Made by a program: the position numbers and the translations under genes
Notes under the pieces: model-generated
Database searches by the model: none
Seen by the model: only the letters and a program-made list of their open reading frames with translations
What the model was told of the DNA's origin: nothing
Source of the DNA: an uncultured Eubacteriales bacterium
GTDB lineage: Bacteria; Bacillota; Clostridia; Oscillospirales; Oscillospiraceae
Length of the DNA stretch: 45,389 nt
Assembly: GCA_905198835.1 (NCBI GenBank)
Contig: CAJKDY010000018.1
Location: 1-45,389 of the forward strand
Direction of reading: 5' to 3'
Shown: one piece after another, positions 25,201-32,727 of the stretch
Layout of the letters: every line of letters begins with the position of its first letter
Position numbering within the stretch: position 1 is the stretch's first letter

Positions 25201-25529
25201 AGGACACGCCGGGGAAAAAGCGATTTTTGCCCCTGCGGGTGCTGAAGGACGGCTCCTTTTCCTCCAACGACCTGGCAAGCCTTGCCCAGCTGGGCAAGCT
25301 CTCCCGGCATCTGGATAGAATTTTGGGCCAGGTGGCGCAGGAGTTGAGAGCGGGCAAGGTGTGCGCCGACCCCTATTGGCGGGGCGAAAATCAAAACGCC
25401 TGCCAGTGGTGCCGCTACCGCGCGGCCTGCCAATTTGAGCAGGACCTGGGCGGCGAGGGACGCCGCTGGGGCCGGAAGTTGAAGAGCGAGCAGTTCTGGG
25501 ACGCGCTGGAAGGAGGCGAGGAGGCATGA
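22224..25529 (+). CDS. addB: ATP-dependent helicase/nuclease AddB
   Basis: 1101 residues, the B subunit of AddAB, which resects double-strand breaks for RecA loading. It begins LLIGRGGTGKSGRIF with an intact Walker A. The C-terminal RecB-type nuclease contains VMDYKTGRKAF and the iron-sulfur cluster cysteines: Cys749 (YRSCHFSDF), Cys1060, Cys1063 and Cys1069 (CQWCRYRAAC). The ATG is only 4 nt beyond the ctpA stop and lacks a strong separate promoter, so it looks co-transcribed with the cell-separation genes. It overlaps addA by ATGA. Confidence 0.96.
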   Translation: MVQLLIGRGGTGKSGRIFERMKENAPQRRQILVVPEQYSHRAEARLCALGGNLLSLRGEVLTFTRMASRVFAQAGGLARPALDKGGRLLVMYLAVRETQSALSVYHAPSRKSAFLSGLLDTLDECKSYCIRPETLMKAGGDLGGSAGDKLRDLGLIFGAYETLCDTLGADPRDLLTRLAQALERCGWGDGADFYLDGFTDFTPQQSLVLSALMKKAHSVTFALTCDHLAEDEEGLGVFSPARKTAHRLQELAQSVGQSVKVDTLTVSPGGKDPALQHLERQLFETQPEPWPAKAPVRCVQADGPRQEVEWAAAEILRLCREEGWRFRDVAVTARTLDGYEELLDSVFGQYGIPLFLARTQDILEKPVLALITGALEAIEGGYRREDMLRYLKTGLTGVSADGVDRLENYVITWDIRGGMWTGMKPWRMHPEGYGKDYTDQTEEKLAQLNDLRRQVMEPLETLRRATGTTGRDRAMALYDFLEEIRLPQTLERRVEALRGRGELGLADEYAQLWRILVEALESCARLLSQWEMDAGEFSRLFALVLSQYQVGSIPVALDRVTAGPCPRLGYESYKAVFFLGCDDKRLPDCQRSAGLLTDDDRLALSQLGLSLAPRLEERLGREMTIAYNAATLPTQRLYVLWPAQVAGEERAPAFLAPRLERLFPLLFVENAAAGPDPRLAAAGPALELAVRDEGVRAALERVPGMAGQASRLAQAASAQRGNLSPEGVATLYGKGASMSASRLDLYRSCHFSDFMRYGLDARPREPLGFAAPEYGTFVHAVLEEVLGKWDKTMDDDAVRALTAQSIQRYLTEELGGLEDKSPRFVYLFGRLKKTVERVVVNATQELRASDFKPLAFELGFGKGKDLPPVTLELDGFTVSVSGFVDRVDGWEHGGKLYLRVMDYKTGRKAFDLTDVFHGIGMQMLLYLFTLQKYGKDYFGKEVVPAGVLYVPARDLLAKGDRDMSEEERQAQLDKALTRQGLLLDDALVLEAMEDTPGKKRFLPLRVLKDGSFSSNDLASLAQLGKLSRHLDRILGQVAQELRAGKVCADPYWRGENQNACQWCRYRAACQFEQDLGGEGRRWGRKLKSEQFWDALEGGEEA

Positions 25530-28500
25530 GCTTTGCCCTGACCGCCGCCCAGCGGCAGGCGGTATCGGACCAAGGCGGGCCGCTGCTGGTCTCTGCCGCC
25601 GCCGGCGCGGGCAAGACCCGGGTGCTGGTGGAGCGGCTGCTGGACCGGGTGCTGGCGGGGGCGGACGTGGACCGCTTCCTCATCATCACCTTTACAAACG
25701 CCGCCGCCGCCGAGCTCAAGGGCCGGGTTTTGGAGCGGCTGGGCCAGGCCCTGGCCGAGCGCCCCGGCGACCGGCATCTCCGCCGGCAGCTGACCCTGGT
25801 CTACCAGGCCCACATCTCCACGGTCCACGCCTTCTGCGGCGAGCTTCTGCGGCAGTGGGGCTACCTTATCGACCTGGAGCGGGACTACCGGCTGTGCGAT
25901 GAGCCTGAGGCCGCGGCGCTCAGGACCGAGGCGCTGGAGACGGTGCTGGAGCGCCGCTACAACGATCCAGACGAGGCCCTTGGCATCCTGCTGGACACCT
26001 TTGAGCCTGGCCGGGAGGACAGCGCCCTGGGCCAGATCGTGCTGACGGTCCACCAAAAGCTCCAGAGCTACAGCGACCCCGCCGGGTGGCTGGAGCGGCA
26101 GAGAGCGGCCTTTGACGTAGACGGCCTGACCGATGTGGGCCAGACGGTGTGGGGGGACTATCTCCTGGAGCGCTGCCGGGACCTTGCCCTCTATTGGCGG
26201 GACCGCCTGGCCCCGGTGGTGGAGGAGTGCCGTCAGGGCGTCGCGGCCTATGTAGACAGCCTGGAGGCCACCCTTGCCAGTCTAGACGCGCTGGTCAACG
26301 CCCAGAGCTGGGACCAGGCCCAGATGCCGGAGTTCCCCCGCCTGGGCTCTTCCCAGAAGTGCCTGGACCCGGCCCTGGCCCAGCGGGCCAAGGAGCTGCG
26401 GGAGAGCTGTAAGCGGCAGTTTGCTCGGGATGCCGCCCCCTTGGAGCGTAGCAGCGCCCAGCATCTGGAGGACCTACGGGCCGTAGCGCCGGCGGTGGCG
26501 GCGCTGACAGAGCTGATCGGCCAGTTTGACCAGGGCTATCGTGCATTGAAAACCCGCCGGGGCGTACTGGATTTTTCCGACCTGGAGCATCTGGCCCTGG
26601 GGCTTTTGACCCAGCACCCAGAGGTGGCCCGGGAGTGGCAGGACAAGCTGGATGAGGTGATGGTGGACGAGTACCAGGACACCAACCAGGTCCAAAACGC
26701 CCTCTTTGACGCGCTGACCGGGGACAAGGGGAACCTCTTTATGGTGGGCGATGTGAAGCAGTCCATCTACCGCTTCCGTCTGGCCGACCCCACCATCTTT
26801 TTGGAAAAGTACCGGGCCTTCCCTCCTGTGGAGGAGGCCGTGCCCGGCCAGGGCAGGCGGGTGATCCTGGGGGAGAACTTCCGATCCCGGCCCGAGGTGG
26901 TGGACTGCGTCAACTTCCTCTTTGGCAACCTGATGAGCCGGGAGGTGGGCGAGCTGGACTACGGGGCGGAGGAGGCTCTGCGGTGCGGCGGTAGCTTTGA
27001 AGAAAAGTCCGGCTGCGCGGTAGAGCTGCGGCTGCTCCATAACCCCAAGGCGGAGGAGGACAGCTTTGACACCATGGCCGAGCCCCGGTTCATTGCCAAG
27101 CGTCTCAGGGAGCTGCTGGACAGCGGCTTCACCGTAGGCGAGGGGGAGACGGCCCGCCGGGCCCAGCCGGGGGATATGGCCATTTTGCTGCGCTCGCCCA
27201 ACCAGGTCCTGCCGCGCTATACCAGGGCGCTGGAGGAGCAGGGCATTCCCTGGGCCAGCGAGGGTGGCGAGGACTTCTTTGACGCGCCGGAGACCGCCAT
27301 GGCCCTCTCCTATCTGGAGATCATCGACAATCCCCGGCAGGACGTGCCGCTGATCGCGGTACTGCGCTCCCCCCTCTATGGCTTCAGCCCCGACCGTCTG
27401 GCCCAGCTTCGGGCTGTCAAAGGTACGGGGGGCTACTATGACGCGCTGCTGTGTGACGGCCAGGCAGACAGCCGGGCCTTTCTGGACCAGCTCCAGGCGC
27501 TGCGGGACATGGCCCAGGATAAGCGCAGTTACGAGCTTTTGTGGGAGGTCTACTGTCGAACGGGTCTGCTGGCCCTGGCTTGCGCCATGCCCGGCGGCGA
27601 GACCCGGCGGGAGCACCTGCTGGCGCTCTACCAGTGCGCCCGGGACTTTGACAGCAGTGGTCACAAGGGGCTCTTTGGCTTTTTGAGCCATCTGCGTCGC
27701 CTCAGAGACCAGGGCCAGCGCCTTAGCGCCCCCGGGGCGGGAACTGGGGGCGTGCGCATTCTCAGCATCCACCGTTCCAAGGGACTAGAGTTCCCCATCG
27801 TGGTGGTGGGCGGTCTGGGCAAGCGATTCAATACCAGCGACAACCGAGAGCCCATGCTCTTCCACCGGGAAATGGGCCTGGGGCCTCAGGGCATCGACGC
27901 CCAGCGGCAGATCCGCTACACCACCCTGGCCCGGCAGGCGGTCATTGCCAAACAAGAGCAGGAGCTATACAGCGAAGAACTGCGGCTCCTATACGTGGCC
28001 CTGACCAGGGCCAGGGAAAAGCTGATCATGGTCTGCACCCTGCGGGATGTGGACAAAGAGCTCAACAAGCTGCTGCCCGACGTCCAGCTGCCGGTGCCAC
28101 CCCAGCTGGTGAGCCATCTGCCCACCATGGGGCACTGGGTACTGGCGGCGGCCCTATGCCGTCCCGAGGCCCGGGACACCCTCCGCCACGGTGCGCCCAT
28201 GGAGCATGTGCCCCCGGCCAATGCCTTTTACGGCCTGGCCTGGGAGATGTCCATCGACGACGGGGGAGAGTATTTGGAGGCGCCTCGGCGTCGAAGCGCC
28301 CAGGCAGAGGATGAGACGCAGAGCGTCCAAGCCCTGCCCGACTACCGCTGGCGCTATCCCTACGCCCCGGCCTGCGATCTGCCCGCCAAGCTCACCGCTA
28401 CCCAGCTCAAGGGCCGGGACGTGGACAGCGAGGCGGCGGAGGAGGCGTCATCGCCCACACCCCGGCCCATCCTCTTTGACCGGCCCGACTTTGCCGCCCA

Positions 28501-29023
28501 AAAGGGCCTGACCCCCGGCGAGCGGGGCACGGCCCACCATGTGGTCATGCAGTATCTGGACTATGCCAGCGCGGGCAGCGTAGAGCAGCTCCGAGAGGAG
28601 ATCCGGCGTCTGGTGGACCAGCAGATCGTTACGCCCCAGCAGGGCGAGGCGGTGGACCCGGCGGTGCTGCTGCGGTTCTTCCGCTCCCCGGTGGGCCAGG
28701 AGGCCCTGGCGGCGGGGGAGGGGCTGCATCGGGAGTTCAAGTTCTCCGTTTTAGAGCCCGCCCAGCGGTATTTCCCCGGCTTAGAGTCTGAGGAGCAGGT
28801 CTTGCTCCAGGGCGTGGTGGACTGCTGGTACGACACGCCTGATGGTCTCGTCATTCTGGACTTCAAAAGCGACCGGGTCACGACCGAGACCGCGGGCGCG
28901 CGGGCAGAAGAATACCGCCCTCAGTTGGAGGCCTATGCTCAGGCGCTATCCAAGCTCCTGGACCGGCCTGTGGCCAAAAAGGTCCTGTGGTTCTTCACCC
29001 TGAGCCAGGCGGTAGAGTTATAA
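25526..29023 (+). CDS. addA: ATP-dependent helicase/nuclease AddA
   Basis: 1165 residues, the UvrD/Rep-like helicase and nuclease subunit of AddAB. The Q motif LTAAQRQAV leads into Walker A (AAAGAGKT, about residues 24-31). FLIITFTNAAAAEL is motif Ia, VMVDEYQDTNQVQ motif II, and GVRILSIHRSKGLEFPIVVV and LLYVALTRAREKLIM motifs V and VI. The C-terminal nuclease has Asp1099 (VVDCWYD), Asp1112 and Lys1114 (ILDFKSD) and QLEAYAQAL. Its ATGA overlap with addB implies equimolar synthesis. A terminator follows. Confidence 0.97.
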   Translation: MSFALTAAQRQAVSDQGGPLLVSAAAGAGKTRVLVERLLDRVLAGADVDRFLIITFTNAAAAELKGRVLERLGQALAERPGDRHLRRQLTLVYQAHISTVHAFCGELLRQWGYLIDLERDYRLCDEPEAAALRTEALETVLERRYNDPDEALGILLDTFEPGREDSALGQIVLTVHQKLQSYSDPAGWLERQRAAFDVDGLTDVGQTVWGDYLLERCRDLALYWRDRLAPVVEECRQGVAAYVDSLEATLASLDALVNAQSWDQAQMPEFPRLGSSQKCLDPALAQRAKELRESCKRQFARDAAPLERSSAQHLEDLRAVAPAVAALTELIGQFDQGYRALKTRRGVLDFSDLEHLALGLLTQHPEVAREWQDKLDEVMVDEYQDTNQVQNALFDALTGDKGNLFMVGDVKQSIYRFRLADPTIFLEKYRAFPPVEEAVPGQGRRVILGENFRSRPEVVDCVNFLFGNLMSREVGELDYGAEEALRCGGSFEEKSGCAVELRLLHNPKAEEDSFDTMAEPRFIAKRLRELLDSGFTVGEGETARRAQPGDMAILLRSPNQVLPRYTRALEEQGIPWASEGGEDFFDAPETAMALSYLEIIDNPRQDVPLIAVLRSPLYGFSPDRLAQLRAVKGTGGYYDALLCDGQADSRAFLDQLQALRDMAQDKRSYELLWEVYCRTGLLALACAMPGGETRREHLLALYQCARDFDSSGHKGLFGFLSHLRRLRDQGQRLSAPGAGTGGVRILSIHRSKGLEFPIVVVGGLGKRFNTSDNREPMLFHREMGLGPQGIDAQRQIRYTTLARQAVIAKQEQELYSEELRLLYVALTRAREKLIMVCTLRDVDKELNKLLPDVQLPVPPQLVSHLPTMGHWVLAAALCRPEARDTLRHGAPMEHVPPANAFYGLAWEMSIDDGGEYLEAPRRRSAQAEDETQSVQALPDYRWRYPYAPACDLPAKLTATQLKGRDVDSEAAEEASSPTPRPILFDRPDFAAQKGLTPGERGTAHHVVMQYLDYASAGSVEQLREEIRRLVDQQIVTPQQGEAVDPAVLLRFFRSPVGQEALAAGEGLHREFKFSVLEPAQRYFPGLESEEQVLLQGVVDCWYDTPDGLVILDFKSDRVTTETAGARAEEYRPQLEAYAQALSKLLDRPVAKKVLWFFTLSQAVEL

Positions 29024-29067
29024 ACGGCTCCTGTCCGTAGGGGCCGGTGTCCTCATCGGCCCGGCAA

Positions 29068-29108
29068 AAAAGATGTGGTAGTCAGGCGACTACCACATCT
29101 TCTTTTTT
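29068..29108. terminator. bidirectional terminator between addA and gluQ
   Basis: A perfect 14-bp stem (29070-29083 with 29088-29101) around a 4-nt loop, with A5 before and T6 after. The hairpin encodes the last codons of gluQ, whose stop is at 29082-29084. Just upstream, GGGCCG/CGGCCC at 29041-29064 forms a second small hairpin. Confidence 0.9.
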
Positions 29109-29996
29109 CACCCGGGCCCAGGAGAATTCCCCTACCAGGTCCTTTGGCGTGACCGGCCGTGGCCGGTCCAGCAGTCCGGCCCAGCAGGCCAGCTGTCCCA
29201 CGATCTCCGGCGCGGAATAGCGCTTGCTCAGCGAGCGCAGGGAGAGATCGCCCTCCCGCTTGGAGAGGCGGCGGCCATCCTTTGCCAGCAGCAGAGGGGT
29301 ATGATAGTAGGTGGGGTGGGGAAGGCCCAGCCGCTCCTGGAGCCAGAGCTGTTGGGGCGTAGAGGGCAGAAGGTCTCGCCCCCGGACCACCTGGTTGACG
29401 CCCATGGCCCCGTCGTCTGCCACCACCGCCAGCTGGTAGGCAAAAAGGCCGTCAGAGCGCCGGAGGATAAAGTCCCCGCAGGCGGTGGCCAGGTCGGCAT
29501 GATACGGCCCTTGCAGTCCATCGTCGACGCTCCAAACCTGGTCTGGAACGCGGACGCGTAAAGAGGGACGCCGGCCCTGGGCCTCCAGGGCCTGACGCTG
29601 CGGGCCGGTCAGGTCTCGGCAGGTCCCGGGGTACACCGGGTTGGGGCCGTGGGGGGCGCTGGCTTCGGTAATGGTATGGAGCTGGCGGCGGGTGCAGTAG
29701 CAGGGATAGACCAGCCCTTGCGCGTCCAGCCGGGCCAGGCAGTCCAGGTAGGCGTCTTCTCGCCGGGACTGCCACAGCGGAGCGTTGTCCCAGTCAAGGC
29801 CCAGCCAGGTAAAGTCCTCCATCACGCCCAGGGCGTACTGCTCCGGACAGCGGGGCTTGTCCAGGTCCTCCAGCCGCAGCAGGACCTGCCCGCCTTCGCC
29901 GCGGGCCCCAAGCCAGGCCAGCAGCGCCGCGAAGGCGTTGCCCAGATGCATCTCCCCGCTGGGGCTGGGGGCCAGCCGACCCACTACCTCTGCCAT
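29082..29996 (-). CDS. gluQ: glutamyl-Q tRNA(Asp) synthetase
   Basis: 304 residues, far shorter than GltX because the anticodon-binding half is missing. The catalytic domain has the HIGH-like motif SPSGEMHLGNAF, cysteines of the zinc site (YPCYCTRRQL and YPGTCRDL), and a KMSKS-like RLSKREGD. GluQ attaches glutamate to the queuosine base at position 34 of tRNA(Asp). ATG at 29994-29996 follows GGAGGTG; the longer frame upstream crosses the promoter. A divergent promoter pair is shared with the small protein gene. The last codons lie in a terminator hairpin. Confidence 0.93.
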   Translation of the reverse strand: MAEVVGRLAPSPSGEMHLGNAFAALLAWLGARGEGGQVLLRLEDLDKPRCPEQYALGVMEDFTWLGLDWDNAPLWQSRREDAYLDCLARLDAQGLVYPCYCTRRQLHTITEASAPHGPNPVYPGTCRDLTGPQRQALEAQGRRPSLRVRVPDQVWSVDDGLQGPYHADLATACGDFILRRSDGLFAYQLAVVADDGAMGVNQVVRGRDLLPSTPQQLWLQERLGLPHPTYYHTPLLLAKDGRRLSKREGDLSLRSLSKRYSAPEIVGQLACWAGLLDRPRPVTPKDLVGEFSWARVKKEDVVVA

Positions 29997-30020
29997 GACC
30001 TTCACCTCCCAGATCTTTAT

Positions 30021-30049
30021 ATTGTAGCACACTGTTTTTTCCACCACAA
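30021..30049 (-). promoter_or_regulatory. gluQ promoter
   Basis: Minus-strand TTGTGG (30044-30049), 17 bp, TACAAT (30021-30026). Its -35 box lies 4 bp from the -35 box of the divergent plus-strand promoter. Confidence 0.65.
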
Positions 30050-30053
30050 GGGG

Positions 30054-30082
30054 TTGACAGAATGGTTGCGATGTGTTACAAT
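30054..30082 (+). promoter_or_regulatory. promoter of the small conserved protein gene
   Basis: Consensus TTGACA (30054-30059), 17-bp spacer, TACAAT (30077-30082). Confidence 0.8.
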
Positions 30083-30112
30083 TTGGTTACATTATTTAGT
30101 AGGAGGGTCAGT

Positions 30113-30403
30113 ATGGCCAAGAAGGAACTGCCGCTGGAATATAAGGGACACCCCCTGCGCCGGAAGGACAACATGATCTACTACGGCTCCATGGCCGATA
30201 AATACATTGTTCTGTTCACCATCAACGACTCCAAGACCGTGGACGATCTGGAGGTCCCCACCAAGGTGAGTATCCAGCTCCAACTTACCGACCCCGACCT
30301 CCGCTCCCGGGACCGGGTGGTGAAGAAGTCGGAAAAGGACAGCCTCTATGCCGCTATGGACGTGGGCGCCATCTGGCTGGAGCGTGCCCTGACCAGCATG
30401 TAA
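30113..30403 (+). CDS. small conserved protein, unknown function
   Basis: 96 residues from ATG at 30113, 5 nt after AGGAGGG; an earlier in-frame ATG at 30062 lies within the promoter. The protein is compact and alpha/beta, with MIYYGSMADKYIVLFTIND, a KVSIQLQLTDPDLRSRDRVVKKSEKDSLYAAMD stretch and a C-terminal helix. No signal peptide or cysteine. It resembles short cytoplasmic proteins conserved among Oscillospiraceae, but I know no function. A near-consensus promoter suggests high expression. It may be read through into the NlpC/P60 gene 48 nt downstream. Confidence 0.8.
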   Translation: MAKKELPLEYKGHPLRRKDNMIYYGSMADKYIVLFTINDSKTVDDLEVPTKVSIQLQLTDPDLRSRDRVVKKSEKDSLYAAMDVGAIWLERALTSM

Positions 30404-30451
30404 GGCTGGCCTTTTCTACCAAAGAGAAACAACGTAAAGGGGAGACCTGAC

Positions 30452-31390
30452 GTGGGTTTGAAGGATTTTGCGAAGAAAGCGGCCCTGACCGGGCTTTTGA
30501 TGGGCGCGCTGTGCGCCACGGCTGCCGCTGCCGACTATATTGGCGTAGGCACCGTTCAGGGCGACGGCCTGCGGTTGCGTAGCGGCGCGGGCACCGACCA
30601 TGGGGTCCTGGCCACCGCCAACAAGGGCGACGTCGCTCTGGTGATGGAGGAGGAAAACGGCTGGTATAAGGTGGACTTCGGCACTCAGGTGGGCTATATG
30701 TCCGCGGGTTATGTGAAGGTGGCCGAAACAGTGGAGGCCGACCTGGGCCTGGGGATGGTCACCACCAGCGGCTCCACCCTGAACCTCCGTGCCCAGCCCA
30801 ATACGGACAGCGCGGTGCTGGCCAAGTTGGCAAACGGCGCTACGGTAAGCCTCACCGGGTTTGACAAGGGCTGGTACAAGGTTACATACAATAACGCCGT
30901 GGGTTATGTCAGCGGCGAGTACATCACCCCCGTTTTGGACGCCAACGGTACCCGCAAGGACGGCGCCAATGCGGCTCCGGCCGGCCAGGCCAGCGCCCTG
31001 GGCCAGCGGATCGTAGACGAGGCCATGAAGCATGTGGGCAAGCCCTATGTCTACGGCGCCAAGGGCCCCAACGCCTTTGACTGCTCGGGCTTTGCTTATT
31101 ACTGCGTCAAGCAGGCCAGCGGCGGTTCCATCGCGCTCAGCGGCGGCTCCACCAATCAGTGGTATAACACCCCCGGCCAGCGCATCTACTCCATCAGCGA
31201 GCTCCAGCCCGGCGACCTCTTCTACATCTGTGACCCCGCCTACTCCCACGGTAAGGCCACCTCCCATGTGGCCATCTACGCTGGCAACGGCAACCTGGTC
31301 CACGCCTCTGACGGTAGGACCGGCGTCATCGTCAACCCCATCAAGGACAAGGACCGCCGCTACTTCGTCGGCGCCATCCGGCTGGGCTGA
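30452..31390 (+). CDS. secreted NlpC/P60 endopeptidase with two SH3 domains
   Basis: 312 residues from GTG at 30452 (AAAGGGGAG upstream). A signal peptide (about 1-26, ending CATAAAADY) is followed by two bacterial SH3 repeats (about 30-95 and 105-168: GDGLRLRSGAGTDHGVL and GSTLNLRAQPNTDSAVL), which bind peptidoglycan. The C-terminal NlpC/P60 domain (about 185-312) has Cys211 in AFDCSGFAYYC, His272 in SHVAIYAG and a third polar residue around His284 (LVHASDG). It should cut the D-gamma-Glu to diamino-acid bond in stem peptides during wall turnover. It ends at a strong terminator. Confidence 0.95.
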   Translation: MGLKDFAKKAALTGLLMGALCATAAAADYIGVGTVQGDGLRLRSGAGTDHGVLATANKGDVALVMEEENGWYKVDFGTQVGYMSAGYVKVAETVEADLGLGMVTTSGSTLNLRAQPNTDSAVLAKLANGATVSLTGFDKGWYKVTYNNAVGYVSGEYITPVLDANGTRKDGANAAPAGQASALGQRIVDEAMKHVGKPYVYGAKGPNAFDCSGFAYYCVKQASGGSIALSGGSTNQWYNTPGQRIYSISELQPGDLFYICDPAYSHGKATSHVAIYAGNGNLVHASDGRTGVIVNPIKDKDRRYFVGAIRLG

Positions 31391-31407
31391 TCAAGCACTG
31401 CGAACCA

Positions 31408-31439
31408 TCCCCTCCCGCTCCGGCGGGAGGGGATTTTTT
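31408..31439 (+). terminator. terminator of the NlpC/P60 gene
   Basis: An 11-bp GC-rich perfect stem (31408-31418 with 31422-31432) and T6 at 31434-31439. Confidence 0.92.
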
Positions 31440-31441
31440 GC

Positions 31442-31470
31442 TTGCAAAAAGGCGAGGAACATGGTATGAT
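31442..31470 (+). promoter_or_regulatory. promoter of the multi-pass membrane protein gene
   Basis: TTGCAA (31442-31447), 17 bp, TATGAT (31465-31470). Transcription would begin near 31477, which leaves no leader for the ATG at 31486 and supports the ATG at 31513. Confidence 0.65.
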
Positions 31471-31512
31471 ACAAGGTAGTTCACAATGATAGCAAGAGAG
31501 GATGTGGGCGGC

Positions 31513-32286
31513 ATGAAGAAGGAAGAGCGTACCGCGAAAAAGCAGCGCGAGGACCAGGCCCTGAACCGGGTCTTGTGGTGGTTTGGCGGCGCGGTGGTGC
31601 TGGAGTTCTTTCTGCTGCTTTTGAACCGCTTCTATTTTGTGGGGAGCAACGGCGGCAACGTGGCGCTGTCCCTGGGCCTGTTTCGCTTTCTGCGGGTGTT
31701 CACCTGGGTCTGCCTGGCTGGGGCCATCGGCTTTGGCCTTTGGTGGTTCCTCCGGCGGAAAAAGGGGGAAAAGGCCTTTGTCCAGGGTGCTTGCTGCGCG
31801 GCGTGGGCGGTCTTGTTCCTGTGCGCCTTTGTAGCCGGGTTTTGGGGCGCTCAGGGCGGCGTGCGCTTCCTCTATGTGGCCGTCCCTGTGGCGGCGGTGC
31901 TGGCGCTGGTGTACTACCTCTACCAGCGGGAATTTTTCCTGGTGGCCCTCCAGGGCGGCGCGGCGCTATTCTCCCTGTGGTTTTACTATAACTTCTTTGT
32001 TGCCAACCCGGGCGTTGTATATGGGGTGATGGCCGTGGTGCTGGCGCTGACGGCGGCGGCGTGCGGACTGTTTTTCCTGCTGAGTAAGAATAAGGGCGTG
32101 CTGGGCAAGGTCCGGGTGTTGCCCCGGAAGACCAACTATTTGCCTCTCTACCTGGCCGCGGGCGTTACCGCCCTGGCAGTGCTGACCGCCTTGCTTTTCG
32201 GCCTGACGGCGGCCTACGGCGCCATCTTCGGCGTGGTAGCCTGGCTGTTTGGCGTGGCGATTTACTACACGGTGCGGTTAATGTAA
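31513..32286 (+). CDS. multi-pass membrane protein, unknown function
   Basis: 257 residues from ATG at 31513 (GAGG 12 nt upstream). A charged N-terminus (KKEERTAKKQREDQ) is followed by seven or so hydrophobic segments, beginning VLWWFGGAVVLEFFLLLL and ending LFGVAIYYTVRL. Between them are short basic loops (RRKKGEK and SKNKGVLGKVRVLPRKTN), consistent with both being cytoplasmic. No transporter or enzyme motif is recognisable. It forms a single-gene unit between its own promoter and a terminator. Confidence 0.8.
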   Translation: MKKEERTAKKQREDQALNRVLWWFGGAVVLEFFLLLLNRFYFVGSNGGNVALSLGLFRFLRVFTWVCLAGAIGFGLWWFLRRKKGEKAFVQGACCAAWAVLFLCAFVAGFWGAQGGVRFLYVAVPVAAVLALVYYLYQREFFLVALQGGAALFSLWFYYNFFVANPGVVYGVMAVVLALTAAACGLFFLLSKNKGVLGKVRVLPRKTNYLPLYLAAGVTALAVLTALLFGLTAAYGAIFGVVAWLFGVAIYYTVRLM

Positions 32287-32307
32287 AAGGCCCCTTAGAG
32301 CTTCCTG

Positions 32308-32345
32308 GAGCCCCAAGGCCCATGTGGCCCTGGGGCTCTTTTTTG
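32308..32345 (+). terminator. terminator of the membrane protein gene
   Basis: GAGCCCC..GGCC (32308-32320) pairs with GGCC..GGGGCTC (32326-32338), followed by T6 at 32339-32344. Confidence 0.88.
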
Positions 32346-32611
32346 TCCGAGTTGATGACCCGCAGTCATCCATGATGGAAATATTGCAAGGTAGAAGGAA
32401 AAAACGTTATAAAATGGAAGTTAATGGGTTGCAAAAAAGGGAAGATCTTTTACTTCTAGGGCGAAAATTTAGGAAACGGAAAGAATAATAAGTTTACATA
32501 ACCATGAAAAATATCAAAAAATACTTCCGGTAATTTGAGTAAAAAATACTCGTTTTTTGTCGTCAAAAATCGTCGCCGCTGTGATTTCAACATTTCAACA
32601 AAGTTTTCCAC
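32346..32611. other. AT-rich intergenic island, no gene
   Basis: About 270 bp much richer in A and T than the surroundings, enclosed by the convergent terminators at 32308-32345 and 32612-32656. No open frame with a ribosome binding site is present. A promoter-like pair (TTGCAA 32384-32389, 18 bp, TATAAA 32408-32413) and a weak hairpin with T6 (GAGTA/TACTC at about 32538-32552, then TTTTTT) could bound a small RNA of roughly 140 nt. This is only a candidate. Confidence 0.4.
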
Positions 32612-32656
32612 ATAAAAAGGAACGAAACCGGAAAACCGGGTCCGTTCCTTTGTTTA
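32612..32656 (-). terminator. terminator of the polA-rimI-tsaD operon
   Basis: A 9-bp stem (32616-32624 with 32643-32651) continues through a small internal loop to a CCGG/CCGG tip with an AAAA loop. On the minus strand it is followed by TTTTT. It lies about 76 nt past the tsaD stop. Confidence 0.8.
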
Positions 32657-32727
32657 CATAATGGTAAAACTGGGGAGGCTGGGGGCAAATTTGCAAGAGA
32701 AACAAGCATCCTTGCACCGCGCAAAAG

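Noticed and set aside
29041..29064. GGGCCG/CGGCCC hairpin after addA as an extra terminator
   Set aside because: It has no T tract and the real terminator follows at once; it is at most a fragment of an intergenic repeat.
32604..32612. TTTTCCACA, a relaxed DnaA-box match in the AT-rich island
   Set aside because: A single box, no cluster, and no dnaA, dnaN or other origin genes nearby, so it is not evidence of a replication origin.
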